24,421 nt of DNA, taken from positions 24,972 to 49,392 of the forward strand of contig FR889098.1 of assembly GCA_000435755.1 (NCBI GenBank), given 5' to 3'. Of the stretch, positions 16,759-24,421 are shown piece after piece. Under the pieces are notes generated by a model, which saw nothing but the letters and a program-made list of their open reading frames with translations, was not told the DNA's origin and searched no databases. Numbering within the stretch: position 1 is the stretch's first letter; every line of letters begins with the position of its first letter. The position numbers and the translations under genes are program-made. Origin of the DNA: Clostridium sp. CAG:508. GTDB taxonomy: Bacteria; Bacillota; Clostridia; TANB77; CAG-508.

Positions 16759-17874
16759 ATGATAAATATGGCAGTATTAAATTTAAAAGACATAATAAAA
16801 TATATTGTAAAAATCACAATATTAGTAACTGTAGTTATAGGGATAACTAAATACCTTTCACAAAATCAAAGTAATATAAAAAATCAAATTCAAGAAACCA
16901 ACAACAAAAAGTTGATGACATCTTTTATCAATATTGCCTTGCCTGTAACAAACACAGAAAGTATTAACGAGACTTCAACAAAATTAGCATCAATTGATCC
17001 ACTAAAATTAGCTTTAGGGATGGAATTAAAAGTAATAAATTCTTTAGAAGAAACAAAAGATGAACAACCAACTAGTAGTGAATCAAAAGAAGATGCAACA
17101 AAAGTAGAACAAGCCCAAACAGGACTAAAAACAGAAGTACAAAGCTCAAATGTGCCCAATAAATACACAACACAATATAATGGAGTAAAAATAAAAAATG
17201 AAGTTAAATATAAACTAACTGAAGAAATATTAAAACCAGATATTACAGTAAAAAAAGATAACATTTTAATATATCACACACACTCATGTGAGAGCTATAC
17301 ACCAAGTGAAAAATATCAATATAAAAAAACAGGAAACTTTAGAACGACAGATAAAAATTACTCAGTAATAAGAGTAGGAAATGAGTTAGAAGCACAACTC
17401 AAAACATATGGATATAATGTTACACATGATGAAAGTTATCATGACTATCCATCATATACTGGGTCATATGCAAACTCTTTAAAAACTATAACTAAGTTAT
17501 TAGACGAAAACAAAAATACGGATGTTGTAATCGATTTACATAGAGATGCAATAGGAGACAGTACATATGCTCCAACAGTAAAAATAGGAGAAGAATATGC
17601 CGCACAGCTTATGTTTGTAATAGGAGGAAATGAAGGAAGCATAAAACATGAAACTTGGGCACAGAACTTGAAGTTTGCAATAAAAGTACAAGAAAAAGCA
17701 AATGAACTATATCCAGGTTTGTTTAAACCAATAATATTAAGAGGAACTACATATAATCAACATGTAACCAAAGCAGCAACAATAATAGAAGTTGGTGCAA
17801 CAGGCAACACCCTAGACCAAACTTTAGTAAGCATGAAATACCTAGCAAAAGTATTAAGTGAAGTGGTTAAATAA
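16759..17874 (+). CDS. spoIIP: Stage II sporulation protein P
   Basis: SpoIIP is the peptidoglycan amidase/endopeptidase that works with SpoIID and SpoIIM to thin septal wall and drive engulfment of the forespore. The 371-residue product has a membrane helix at about 14-30, a long polar linker rich in Glu, Thr and Ser (about 35-145), then the catalytic domain: LIYHTHSCESY near residue 172 (usually HTHTTESY), IDLHRDAIG, a GNEGS segment, and the C-terminal IIEVGATGNT with the likely zinc-ligand Glu. Start ATG 16759 is preferred to the upstream TTG at 16705, because that one lies inside the hairpin. gpr, often next to spoIIP, is not here. The SD is locked in the upstream hairpin, suggesting translational control. 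Confidence 0.93.
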   Translation: MINMAVLNLKDIIKYIVKITILVTVVIGITKYLSQNQSNIKNQIQETNNKKLMTSFINIALPVTNTESINETSTKLASIDPLKLALGMELKVINSLEETKDEQPTSSESKEDATKVEQAQTGLKTEVQSSNVPNKYTTQYNGVKIKNEVKYKLTEEILKPDITVKKDNILIYHTHSCESYTPSEKYQYKKTGNFRTTDKNYSVIRVGNELEAQLKTYGYNVTHDESYHDYPSYTGSYANSLKTITKLLDENKNTDVVIDLHRDAIGDSTYAPTVKIGEEYAAQLMFVIGGNEGSIKHETWAQNLKFAIKVQEKANELYPGLFKPIILRGTTYNQHVTKAATIIEVGATGNTLDQTLVSMKYLAKVLSEVVK

Positions 17875-17884
17875 AATCCAGAAT

Positions 17885-17913
17885 TTGACATTGACATAAT
17901 TTGAGAGTATAAT
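17885..17913 (+). promoter_or_regulatory. Consensus sigma-A promoter before spoIIID
   Basis: TTGACA (17885-17890), exactly 17 bases, TATAAT (17908-17913): both hexamers and the spacer match the housekeeping consensus. A second TTGACA directly follows the first (17891-17896). The expected start is near 17920, leaving a leader of about 50 bases. Confidence 0.75.
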
Positions 17914-17922
17914 ATAAAGTGC

Positions 17923-17940
17923 ATAGCCTAATATGGCTAT
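17923..17940 (+). promoter_or_regulatory. Inverted repeat at the expected spoIIID transcript start
   Basis: ATAGCC (17923-17928) and GGCTAT (17935-17940) around a 6-base loop. It begins about 10 bases after the -10 hexamer, so it could be an operator or a small 5' hairpin. It is not followed by T, so it is not a terminator. Confidence 0.45.
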
Positions 17941-17970
17941 AATTAATTTTGAAGGGGAGAATCTGTTGTA

Positions 17971-18237
17971 ATGGATAGAATTGAAAAACGGACGTTAGAT
18001 TTGGCTTGGTATATAATAGAAAACCAAGTGACTGTGCGGGAATTGGCAGAGATTTTCAAAGTTAGTAAAACTACAGTGCACAATGACTTGACCAAAAGAC
18101 TTCCTGAAATTTCATTACCTATGGCACAAGCCGTCTGCGATGTACTCACATTCAACTTGAAAGAACGTAGCATTAGAGGTGGAAATGCTACGAAAGAGAA
18201 GTATCGCCTTATGAGAGAATCCAATTCAATACAATAG
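17971..18237 (+). CDS. spoIIID: Sporulation transcription regulator SpoIIID
   Basis: SpoIIID is the small DNA-binding protein that switches mother-cell genes on or off during sporulation, between sigma-E and sigma-K control. The 88-residue product has a helix-turn-helix at about residues 20-42 (VTVRELAEIFKVSKTTVHNDLTKRL) and a basic C-terminal region with the conserved RSIRGGNATKEKY. Length and motif order are those of the family. SD AAGGGGAG lies about 11 bases before the ATG. By hand count the gene is about 38% G+C, clearly above its neighbours. A consensus sigma-A promoter lies upstream, unlike the sigma-E promoter known in Bacillus. It is a single-gene unit ending in a terminator. Confidence 0.96.
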   Translation: MDRIEKRTLDLAWYIIENQVTVRELAEIFKVSKTTVHNDLTKRLPEISLPMAQAVCDVLTFNLKERSIRGGNATKEKYRLMRESNSIQ

Positions 18238-18260
18238 CCTTTTAATAGAGGTTAAAGAAT

Positions 18261-18290
18261 GAGAGCCTGATTTGTTTAGGCTTTTATTCT
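18261..18290 (+). terminator. Intrinsic terminator after spoIIID
   Basis: AGCCTGA (18264-18270) pairs with TTAGGCT (18276-18282) with one G-U, can extend three pairs outward using G-U pairs, has a 5-base loop, and ends in TTTTATT. Confidence 0.8.
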
Positions 18291-18312
18291 TGCAAAAAAT
18301 CATAAATATATC

Positions 18313-18341
18313 TTGCAAATAACGGCATTTTTGTGTATACT
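18313..18341 (+). promoter_or_regulatory. Sigma-A-type promoter for asnB-mfd
   Basis: TTGCAA (18313-18318), 17-base spacer, TATACT (18336-18341), located after the spoIIID terminator and about 26 bases before the asnB ATG. Confidence 0.65.
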
Positions 18342-18367
18342 ACAAAAAGGAAAAGAGGAGATAAAAT

Positions 18368-20197
18368 ATGTGTGGATTTGTAGGATATGTTGAAGATGGA
18401 GAAAAAGATAGAAAAATAATAAAAAGTATGTCAGATACTATAAAACATAGAGGACCAGATGATGAAGGATTTTATGAAGATGATAAAATCTCTCTAGCAT
18501 TTAGAAGATTAAGTATAATAGACCTAAGTAATGGACATCAACCAATGTTTAATGAAGATAGCTCAATGGTTATTTTATTCAATGGAGAAATATATAATTA
18601 TCAAGAATTAAAAGAAGACTTAATGGCAAAAGGACATGTTTTTGCCAATAATTCTGATACAGAAACGATTCTTCATGGATATGAAGAATATGGACAGGAA
18701 ATTACTAAAAAACTTAGAGGAATGTTTGCTTTTGTAATATGGGATATTAAAAACAAAGTTCTTTTTGGTGCAAGAGACCATTTTGGAATAAAACCATTTT
18801 ATTATTACAACAGAGATGGTATGTTTATATTTGGCTCAGAAATAAAAAGCTTTTTACCACATCCAAAATTTAAAAAGGAATTAAATGAAGAGGCTTTAAA
18901 AACATATTTGACTTTCCAATACTCTGCATTAGACGAAACATTTTTCAAAGGAGTATATAGGCTAAAGCCAGGTCATCAATTTACTTATAAAGATGGCATA
19001 TTAGAAGTAACAGAATACAATACATTTAACTTTATAGAAGAAAAGAAAAATTTTGAAGAAACTGTAAATAGTATACATGAAACAATAACAAGCTCAATAG
19101 ATTATCATAGAATAGCAGATGTTGAGGTTGGCTCATTTTTGTCATCTGGTGTAGATTCAAGTTATGTTGTATCTTATGCAAAGCCAGACAAAACATATAC
19201 AGTAGGATTTAATTATGATAATTTTGACGAAACAGTTTATGCTAAAGATTTATCAAAAATTTTAGAGATAAAAAATACAAGCAAAATTATATCTGATGAA
19301 GAATTTTTTGATTCATTAGAAGATGTGCAATATTATTCAGATGAACCACATGCAAATCTTTCAGCAGTTCCTTTATATCATTTATCAAGATTAGCTGCAA
19401 AAGATGTAAAAGTAGTTTTATCTGGTGAAGGAGCAGACGAATTATTTGGTGGATATCAAACATATCATAGAACAAAATTCTATAATGCTTATGAAAAACT
19501 TCCACTTTCATTTAGAGCAAAAATGAAAAAGTTTGCTGAAAAATTACCAAACATAAAAGGAAAGAACTTCTTAATTTCAGAAGGAACACCAATTGAAGAC
19601 AATTACATTGGCCAAGCATTTATATTTGATGATGAGCAAGCAAATGATGTATTAAAACCAGAATACAAAACAAATATCAGTTTTAAAGATGTTACAGCTC
19701 CAATATTTGCAAAAGTAAAAGATCAAAATGACTTAATCAAAATGCAATACTTAGACATGCATTTATGGTTACCAAATGATATTTTATTAAAAGCAGATAA
19801 AATGACTATGTCAGCATCACTTGAATTAAGAGTTCCTATATTAGATAGAGTTGTATTTGATACCGCTTCTAAACTACCAAGAGAATATAAAATAGTTGGA
19901 AAAGACACAACAAAATATGCACTAAGAAAAGCAGCAGCTAAAATAGTTCCAAAAGAATGGGCACAAAGAGAGAAAAAAGGATTTATGGTTCCATTCAAAT
20001 ATTGGCTAAAAGAAGAAAAATGGTATAATAAAGTAAAAGAAACTTTTGAAAGTGAATATGCAGCAAAATTCTTTGATACAGATAAAATAGTTAAACTTTT
20101 AAATGACTATTATGAAGGAAAAGCAATGACACATAGAAAAGTTTATACAATATATTGTTTCTTGATTTGGTATAGGCAATATTTCGTAGAAGGATAA
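18368..20197 (+). CDS. asnB: Glutamine-hydrolysing asparagine synthetase
   Basis: This enzyme makes asparagine from aspartate, glutamine and ATP. The N-terminal glutaminase domain begins with the catalytic Cys2 (MCGFVGY) and shows IKHRGPDDEG, the glutamine-pocket FNGEIYNY, and SEIKSF. The synthetase domain has the ATP pyrophosphatase loop SSGVDSS at residues 259-265, LSGEGADELFGGY, and the C-terminal LRKAAAK with REKKGFMVP. The SSGVDSS version, not SGGxDSS, and the overall length of 609 recall Bacillus AsnO, a sporulation-linked paralogue, which may matter next to spoIIID. SD AGAGGAG is 7 bases before the ATG. mfd starts 6 bases after the stop, so the two are co-transcribed. Confidence 0.95.
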   Translation: MCGFVGYVEDGEKDRKIIKSMSDTIKHRGPDDEGFYEDDKISLAFRRLSIIDLSNGHQPMFNEDSSMVILFNGEIYNYQELKEDLMAKGHVFANNSDTETILHGYEEYGQEITKKLRGMFAFVIWDIKNKVLFGARDHFGIKPFYYYNRDGMFIFGSEIKSFLPHPKFKKELNEEALKTYLTFQYSALDETFFKGVYRLKPGHQFTYKDGILEVTEYNTFNFIEEKKNFEETVNSIHETITSSIDYHRIADVEVGSFLSSGVDSSYVVSYAKPDKTYTVGFNYDNFDETVYAKDLSKILEIKNTSKIISDEEFFDSLEDVQYYSDEPHANLSAVPLYHLSRLAAKDVKVVLSGEGADELFGGYQTYHRTKFYNAYEKLPLSFRAKMKKFAEKLPNIKGKNFLISEGTPIEDNYIGQAFIFDDEQANDVLKPEYKTNISFKDVTAPIFAKVKDQNDLIKMQYLDMHLWLPNDILLKADKMTMSASLELRVPILDRVVFDTASKLPREYKIVGKDTTKYALRKAAAKIVPKEWAQREKKGFMVPFKYWLKEEKWYNKVKETFESEYAAKFFDTDKIVKLLNDYYEGKAMTHRKVYTIYCFLIWYRQYFVEG

Positions 20198-20203
20198 TTC
20201 AAA

Positions 20204-23200
20204 ATGAACTTTTTAATTAAAACATTGGAAGAAAATAAAAAGTTCCAAGAACTCACAAAACAAATTAGTAAAACAGGCCCGATAGCTATATCGGGCTTGG
20301 TTGACGTTGAAAAACTACATGTACTAGCAGGTATTTTTAATGAAACTAAAAGACCAATGGTGTTAGTAACATATAATGAGATACAGGCACGTAAGTTATA
20401 TCAAGACTTAAAGAAACTTATAAAACAAACATATTTCTTTCCTAAAAAAGAGATTACAAGCTATGACTATGTTGCACAAAGTAAAGAAATTGAATATAAA
20501 AGAATTGACGTATTAAACAAAATGTATTTAGCTAAACAGCAAAAAGAACCAATAATAATAGTTACAACAATAGAAGCAGTTATGCAAAAAATGATTGCTA
20601 AAGACACTTTGTATCAAAATGTTATAGATTTTAAAGTTGGAAAAACATATTTATTAGATGGAATTAAAGAAAAACTAGTTGGACTTGGTTATGAAAGAAG
20701 TGATCTAATTGAAAACAAAGGACAATTTAGTATTCGTGGTGGAATAGTAGATGTAGGATTATCAGAAAAAATTGGTGTTAGAATTGAATTCTGGGGAGAT
20801 GAAGTTGATTCAATTAGGTTTTTTCAAATATCTTCACAAAGATCAACAGAAATGCTAAAAGAAATAACTATATTCCCAGCACATGAATTAATAGTACAAG
20901 ATTTATCAGAAGCGGTAAAAAATATACAAGAAAAATATCCTGAAGAAATAGAAGACATAGAACTTATAAAAAATGGAGATTATATTTCTAAAATAAATAA
21001 ATATTTTAATGAATTTTATAAAAATCAGGCTTCATTTTTAGACTATATGTCAGATGAATATTTACTTTTATTAGATGAAAATTCTAAAATAAATCAAAGA
21101 AAAACAAACATAATAGAAGATAACAACAAACTAATTGAATCATTAGTTGAAAAAGAAAAATTTGTGCCAGAAGCAATTGAAAACATTAGTAAATTTGAAT
21201 ATAACTTTGAAGAAAAACAAATAATATATTTAGAACAAAATGACTCAATTAAAAACATTCAAAAATACTATTTTGAAACTAGAGAAATCAATTTCTATAA
21301 CCTACAACTAGATTTATTACTTGCAGATATTGTAACATATCAAAAAAATAAAAAGAAAGTAGTATTACTTGCTGGTAATGAAATAAGTGCTAAAAAACTA
21401 TGTGACATTTTAAAAGAAAATCAAATAAATTATAAATACGAACAAGAAGCGGAAAATGTTAAACCAGGAGAAATTATAGTAACAATTGGAGGCTTTTCTT
21501 CTGGATTTGAAAATTATGATTTAAACTTAATAGTAGTTAGTCTACAAAATAATTTTGAAGAACCTGTAAAAAGAAAAAAGAAATTATCTAGTACATTTAA
21601 AGATAGTGAAAAAATTGTATTTGCAGATTTAAAACCAGGTGATATAGTGGTACACCAAACACATGGTATAGGACAATTTATAGGAGTAAACACAATTACA
21701 GCAGATGGTGTAACAAAAGACTATATTAAAATTAAATATAGAAATGATGACATTCTATATGTTCCTACAAATAGCTTAGACAGTGTTAGAAAGTATATAG
21801 GTGGAGGAGATAATTCATCTCCTAGACTAAATAAGCTAGGTGGAAAAGAATGGAGTGCAACAACTAGCAAAGTAAAGAAAAACCTAGAAGCGGTTGCAAA
21901 AGATTTAATAGAGCTATATGCAAAACGTCAAAAGATAAAAGGATTTAGCTTTTCACCAGATACTCCTTGGCAAAAACAATTTGAAGATAGTTTTCCATAT
22001 ACAGAAACAGATGACCAATTAAGATGTATACAAGATGTAAAAAAAGATATGGAAAAACCACAACCAATGGATAGACTTTTATGTGGAGATGTAGGATATG
22101 GTAAAACAGAAGTTGCAATAAGAGCTGCATTTAAAGCTGTTATGGACCAAAAACAAGTTGCATATTTGGTGCCAACTACAATACTTGCAAATCAACAATA
22201 TGAAGAATTTAAAACTAGAATGCAAGAATTTGCTATAAATGTTGAGTTATTAAATAGATTTAAAACTAAAAAAGAGCAAGATGAAATTATAAAGAAACTT
22301 AAATTAGGTGAAGTTGATGTAGTTGTTGGAACACATAGACTACTAAGTGAAGATGTTAATTTTAAGGATTTAGGTCTTTTAATAATAGATGAGGAACATC
22401 GTTTCGGAGTTAAAGATAAAGAAAAAATAAAAAAATTAAGAACAAATATAGATGTATTAACAATGACAGCAACACCAATACCAAGAACATTACACATGTC
22501 AATAGTCGGTGTTAGAGATATGTCGGTTATATATGAACCACCTCATAATAGAAAACCAGTACAAACTTATGTTCTTGAATATGATCAAGAAGTAATAACA
22601 GAAGCAATAACTAAAGAAATTGAAAGAGACGGACAGGTATTTTACCTATTTAACCAAGTAGAAGGCATTGAGAAAAAAGCAAATGAAATATCAATGTTAG
22701 TTCCAGAAGCTAAAGTAGGATTTGCTCATGGAAAAATGAGTGGTAGAGAACTAGAAGAAATAATGGAAAGCTTTATAAACCAAGAAATAAATGTACTAGT
22801 ATGTACTACAATATTAGAATCTGGAATAGATATACCAAATGCTAATACTATAATAGTAGAAAATGCAGACAGATTAGGTTTAGCACAGCTTTACCAAATT
22901 AGAGGTAGAGTTGGTAGAAGTGACAAACAAGCGTACGCTTATGTAACGTATAAAAGAGATAAACTATTATCAGAAGTTGCAGATAAACGTTTAAAAGCTA
23001 TTAAAGAATTTACTGAATTTGGCTCAGGATTTAAAATAGCAATGAGAGATTTGGAAATTCGTGGAGCAGGAAGTATGCTTGGAGAAATGCAACATGGACA
23101 CATGGAACAAGTTGGCTATGATACATATTGCAAATTATTAGATGAAGTTATAAAAGAGATGCAAGGAATAGAAGTAGTAGAAGAACAAGATGTACAAATC

Positions 23201-23623
23201 GACTTAGCTGTTTCTAGCTATATACCAGATAACTTTATTGAAAATAGTAGTCAAAAAATTGAAATATATCAAAATATTGCTTTATGTAGAACAGAAGAAG
23301 AACTTCAAAATGTTATTGATGAGGTTATTGATAGATATGGTAGACTTCCAAAAGAATTGGAAAACTTAATAGATATTGCAAGAATAAAACAACTTGCAAG
23401 AAAAGCAAACATCTTAAAAATAGCTCAAAGAGAAAACGGAATTGTATTCTATTTTGTAAAAGAAAAAATTAAACCAGAAATGGTAAACACTTTAATTACA
23501 AAATACCCTATGCTGGTTAAGTTCTCTAATGCAGTAGAACCTTATGTCACACTACGAATTAAAGAAAATGAAGACATCATAGAAAAAGCTAAAGAATTTT
23601 TGAATACTGTAATTGAAATTTAG
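20204..23623 (+). CDS. mfd: Transcription-repair coupling factor Mfd
   Basis: Mfd removes RNA polymerase stalled at DNA damage and recruits UvrA. Domains in order over 1139 residues: UvrB-like region (about 1-350), RNA-polymerase-interacting domain (about 475-540, beginning LKPGDIVVHQTHGIGQF), and the RecG-like translocase with Walker A DVGYGKTE (about 628-636), DEEH box (about 728), TATPIPRTL, TTILESGIDIPN and QIRGRVGRS. A C-terminal TRCF domain with SYIPDNFI follows. All motor motifs are intact. The SD (AAGGA) lies inside the end of asnB. A compact 8-bp hairpin made of rare codons lies about 73 bases into the gene. The methyltransferase gene follows after 12 bases. Confidence 0.97.
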   Translation: MNFLIKTLEENKKFQELTKQISKTGPIAISGLVDVEKLHVLAGIFNETKRPMVLVTYNEIQARKLYQDLKKLIKQTYFFPKKEITSYDYVAQSKEIEYKRIDVLNKMYLAKQQKEPIIIVTTIEAVMQKMIAKDTLYQNVIDFKVGKTYLLDGIKEKLVGLGYERSDLIENKGQFSIRGGIVDVGLSEKIGVRIEFWGDEVDSIRFFQISSQRSTEMLKEITIFPAHELIVQDLSEAVKNIQEKYPEEIEDIELIKNGDYISKINKYFNEFYKNQASFLDYMSDEYLLLLDENSKINQRKTNIIEDNNKLIESLVEKEKFVPEAIENISKFEYNFEEKQIIYLEQNDSIKNIQKYYFETREINFYNLQLDLLLADIVTYQKNKKKVVLLAGNEISAKKLCDILKENQINYKYEQEAENVKPGEIIVTIGGFSSGFENYDLNLIVVSLQNNFEEPVKRKKKLSSTFKDSEKIVFADLKPGDIVVHQTHGIGQFIGVNTITADGVTKDYIKIKYRNDDILYVPTNSLDSVRKYIGGGDNSSPRLNKLGGKEWSATTSKVKKNLEAVAKDLIELYAKRQKIKGFSFSPDTPWQKQFEDSFPYTETDDQLRCIQDVKKDMEKPQPMDRLLCGDVGYGKTEVAIRAAFKAVMDQKQVAYLVPTTILANQQYEEFKTRMQEFAINVELLNRFKTKKEQDEIIKKLKLGEVDVVVGTHRLLSEDVNFKDLGLLIIDEEHRFGVKDKEKIKKLRTNIDVLTMTATPIPRTLHMSIVGVRDMSVIYEPPHNRKPVQTYVLEYDQEVITEAITKEIERDGQVFYLFNQVEGIEKKANEISMLVPEAKVGFAHGKMSGRELEEIMESFINQEINVLVCTTILESGIDIPNANTIIVENADRLGLAQLYQIRGRVGRSDKQAYAYVTYKRDKLLSEVADKRLKAIKEFTEFGSGFKIAMRDLEIRGAGSMLGEMQHGHMEQVGYDTYCKLLDEVIKEMQGIEVVEEQDVQIDLAVSSYIPDNFIENSSQKIEIYQNIALCRTEEELQNVIDEVIDRYGRLPKELENLIDIARIKQLARKANILKIAQRENGIVFYFVKEKIKPEMVNTLITKYPMLVKFSNAVEPYVTLRIKENEDIIEKAKEFLNTVIEI
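20277..20296 (+). other. Strong hairpin inside the start of mfd
   Basis: GCCCGATA (20277-20284) and TATCGGGC (20289-20296) form a perfect 8-bp stem with a GCTA loop; outer A-T and G-U pairs can add two more. It covers about codons 25-31 and uses CCG, TCG and GGC, codons that are uncommon elsewhere in the window. Confidence 0.6.
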
Positions 23624-23635
23624 AAAGGAAAAGTT

Positions 23636-24421
23636 ATGCAAGTAATTTCAAGTAAAGATAATGAACAAATTAAATATATTAAAAAGCTAAAAGACAAAAA
23701 GTTTAGAGATGAAACAAACGAATATATAGTTGAAGGAATAAAATTAGTAAGAGAAGCAATTGAAGAAGCGGTAAATATAAAAACTATTGTTGTATGTGAA
23801 GATTGCGAATATACTGAAAGTTTTGAGCAATCACTTCTATATGAAATTGCAAAATATAATTGTATATATGTAACTAAAAAACTATTCCTTTCTATAACAG
23901 ATGTTGTGAATCCACAAGGAATTCTTGCAGTAGTTGAAAAAGGAGATAGCATAGACAAAATAGATTACAAAGAAGACATTATACTTGCATTAGATGGAAT
24001 ACAAGATCCTGGTAACTTAGGAACAATTTTAAGAACTGCAGACAGTGCAAACTTAAAGCAAATAATATTATCATCAGACAGTGCAGACCCATATAACCCA
24101 AAAGTTGTGCGCTCAACAATGGGAGCCATATTTAGAATGAATATAATAACAACTGATAATTTGGCTAAAACATTGCAAATGATAAAAAAACATAAATTTG
24201 AAGTAGTAGCAACATCATTAGACACCGATAAAAGTGTATATGATATAAAATATAATAAAAAAGTAATAATAATTGGAAATGAAGCAAAAGGAGTATCAAA
24301 AGAGATACAAGACTTAGCAGACCAAAGAGTTAAAATACCAATGCTAGGAAAAACAGAAAGCCTAAATGCTTCAGTAGCAGCAAGCATAATGATATATGAG
24401 TATGTAAGAGAAAAATTGTCA
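23636..24421 (+). CDS. TrmH/SpoU family RNA methyltransferase (3' end cut by window)
   Basis: The frame is open to the last base (262 codons), so the stop lies just outside. Residues 1-90 form an N-terminal substrate-binding domain (SSKDNEQIKYIKKL, EYIVEGIKLVREAI). The C-terminal SPOUT domain has the three family motifs: motif 1 DGIQDPGNLGTILRTADSAN with the conserved Asn and Arg, motif 2 IIIGNEAKGVS, and motif 3 KIPMLGKTESLNASVAASI. It should 2'-O-methylate a ribose in 23S rRNA or tRNA using S-adenosylmethionine. The organisation resembles RlmB/TsnR-like or YsgA-type enzymes, usually about 255-270 residues, so almost all of the gene is here. The SD AAAGGA is 9 bases before the ATG, and the gene lies 12 bases after mfd. 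Confidence 0.92.
   Translation, partial: MQVISSKDNEQIKYIKKLKDKKFRDETNEYIVEGIKLVREAIEEAVNIKTIVVCEDCEYTESFEQSLLYEIAKYNCIYVTKKLFLSITDVVNPQGILAVVEKGDSIDKIDYKEDIILALDGIQDPGNLGTILRTADSANLKQIILSSDSADPYNPKVVRSTMGAIFRMNIITTDNLAKTLQMIKKHKFEVVATSLDTDKSVYDIKYNKKVIIIGNEAKGVSKEIQDLADQRVKIPMLGKTESLNASVAASIMIYEYVREKLS

Noticed and set aside
17895..17902. CATAATTT as a sigma-E -10 for spoIIID
   Set aside because: Partial match and no ATA-type -35 at the right distance; the sigma-A match is far better.
21805..21823. 7-bp inverted repeat AGGAGAT/ATCTCCT inside mfd
   Set aside because: Lies in a Gly/Ser linker region of the protein; no T-run, no position that suggests regulation.
1..24421. CRISPR arrays, tRNA or rRNA genes, insertion sequences, prophage
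   Set aside because: No regular repeats with spacers, no cloverleaf-like segments, no transposase or phage motifs were seen on either strand.

Overview
This window is chromosomal DNA from an AT-rich, spore-forming Firmicute, most likely a gut-type member of the Clostridia. The evidence is the very low GC content (roughly 28-30% by eye), AGGAGG-type ribosome sites, occasional TTG/GTG starts, and three sporulation genes (ytxC, spoIIP, spoIIID). No tRNA, rRNA, CRISPR array, insertion sequence or phage gene was seen. No stretch longer than about 200 bases lacks a gene. I cannot name the species.

Layout. (1) 1-3210: the end of a TIGR04086-type membrane protein gene, an HD-domain phosphohydrolase, and a degenerate secD/secF pair closed by a terminator. 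(2) 3232-5562: a small rhodanese protein, the sporulation protein YtxC, and a membrane-anchored GT2 glycosyltransferase. (3) 5597-9889: an alpha-glucan cluster in two divergent arms. The minus strand carries a DUF4912 protein with a lysine-rich tail followed by a GH57 branching enzyme. The plus strand carries a GT4 glucan synthase-like enzyme and a YlbF-family protein. (4) 9967-10668: a membrane zinc metallopeptidase. (5) 10755-16689: the housekeeping run recJ, rel, an MBL-fold hydrolase and hisS. (6) 16759-18237: spoIIP and spoIIID. (7) 18368-24421: asnB, mfd and an RNA methyltransferase gene cut by the window end.

Blocks 1 and 5 belong to a conserved clostridial backbone (HD, secD, secF, recJ, rel, MBL, hisS). 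Here it is split by about 7.4 kb of glycan, sporulation and protease genes, and apt, dtd, hemZ and aspS are missing from their usual places.

Points that deserve a second look: a 14-bp perfect hairpin that buries the spoIIP ribosome-binding site; SecD and SecF homologues lacking the residues and membrane segments needed for proton-driven export; a one-base frameshift that removes the last metal-binding motif of the MBL hydrolase; a consensus-perfect housekeeping promoter in front of spoIIID; and a strong hairpin built from rare codons near the start of mfd. Each is a sequence-level observation that has not been tested.
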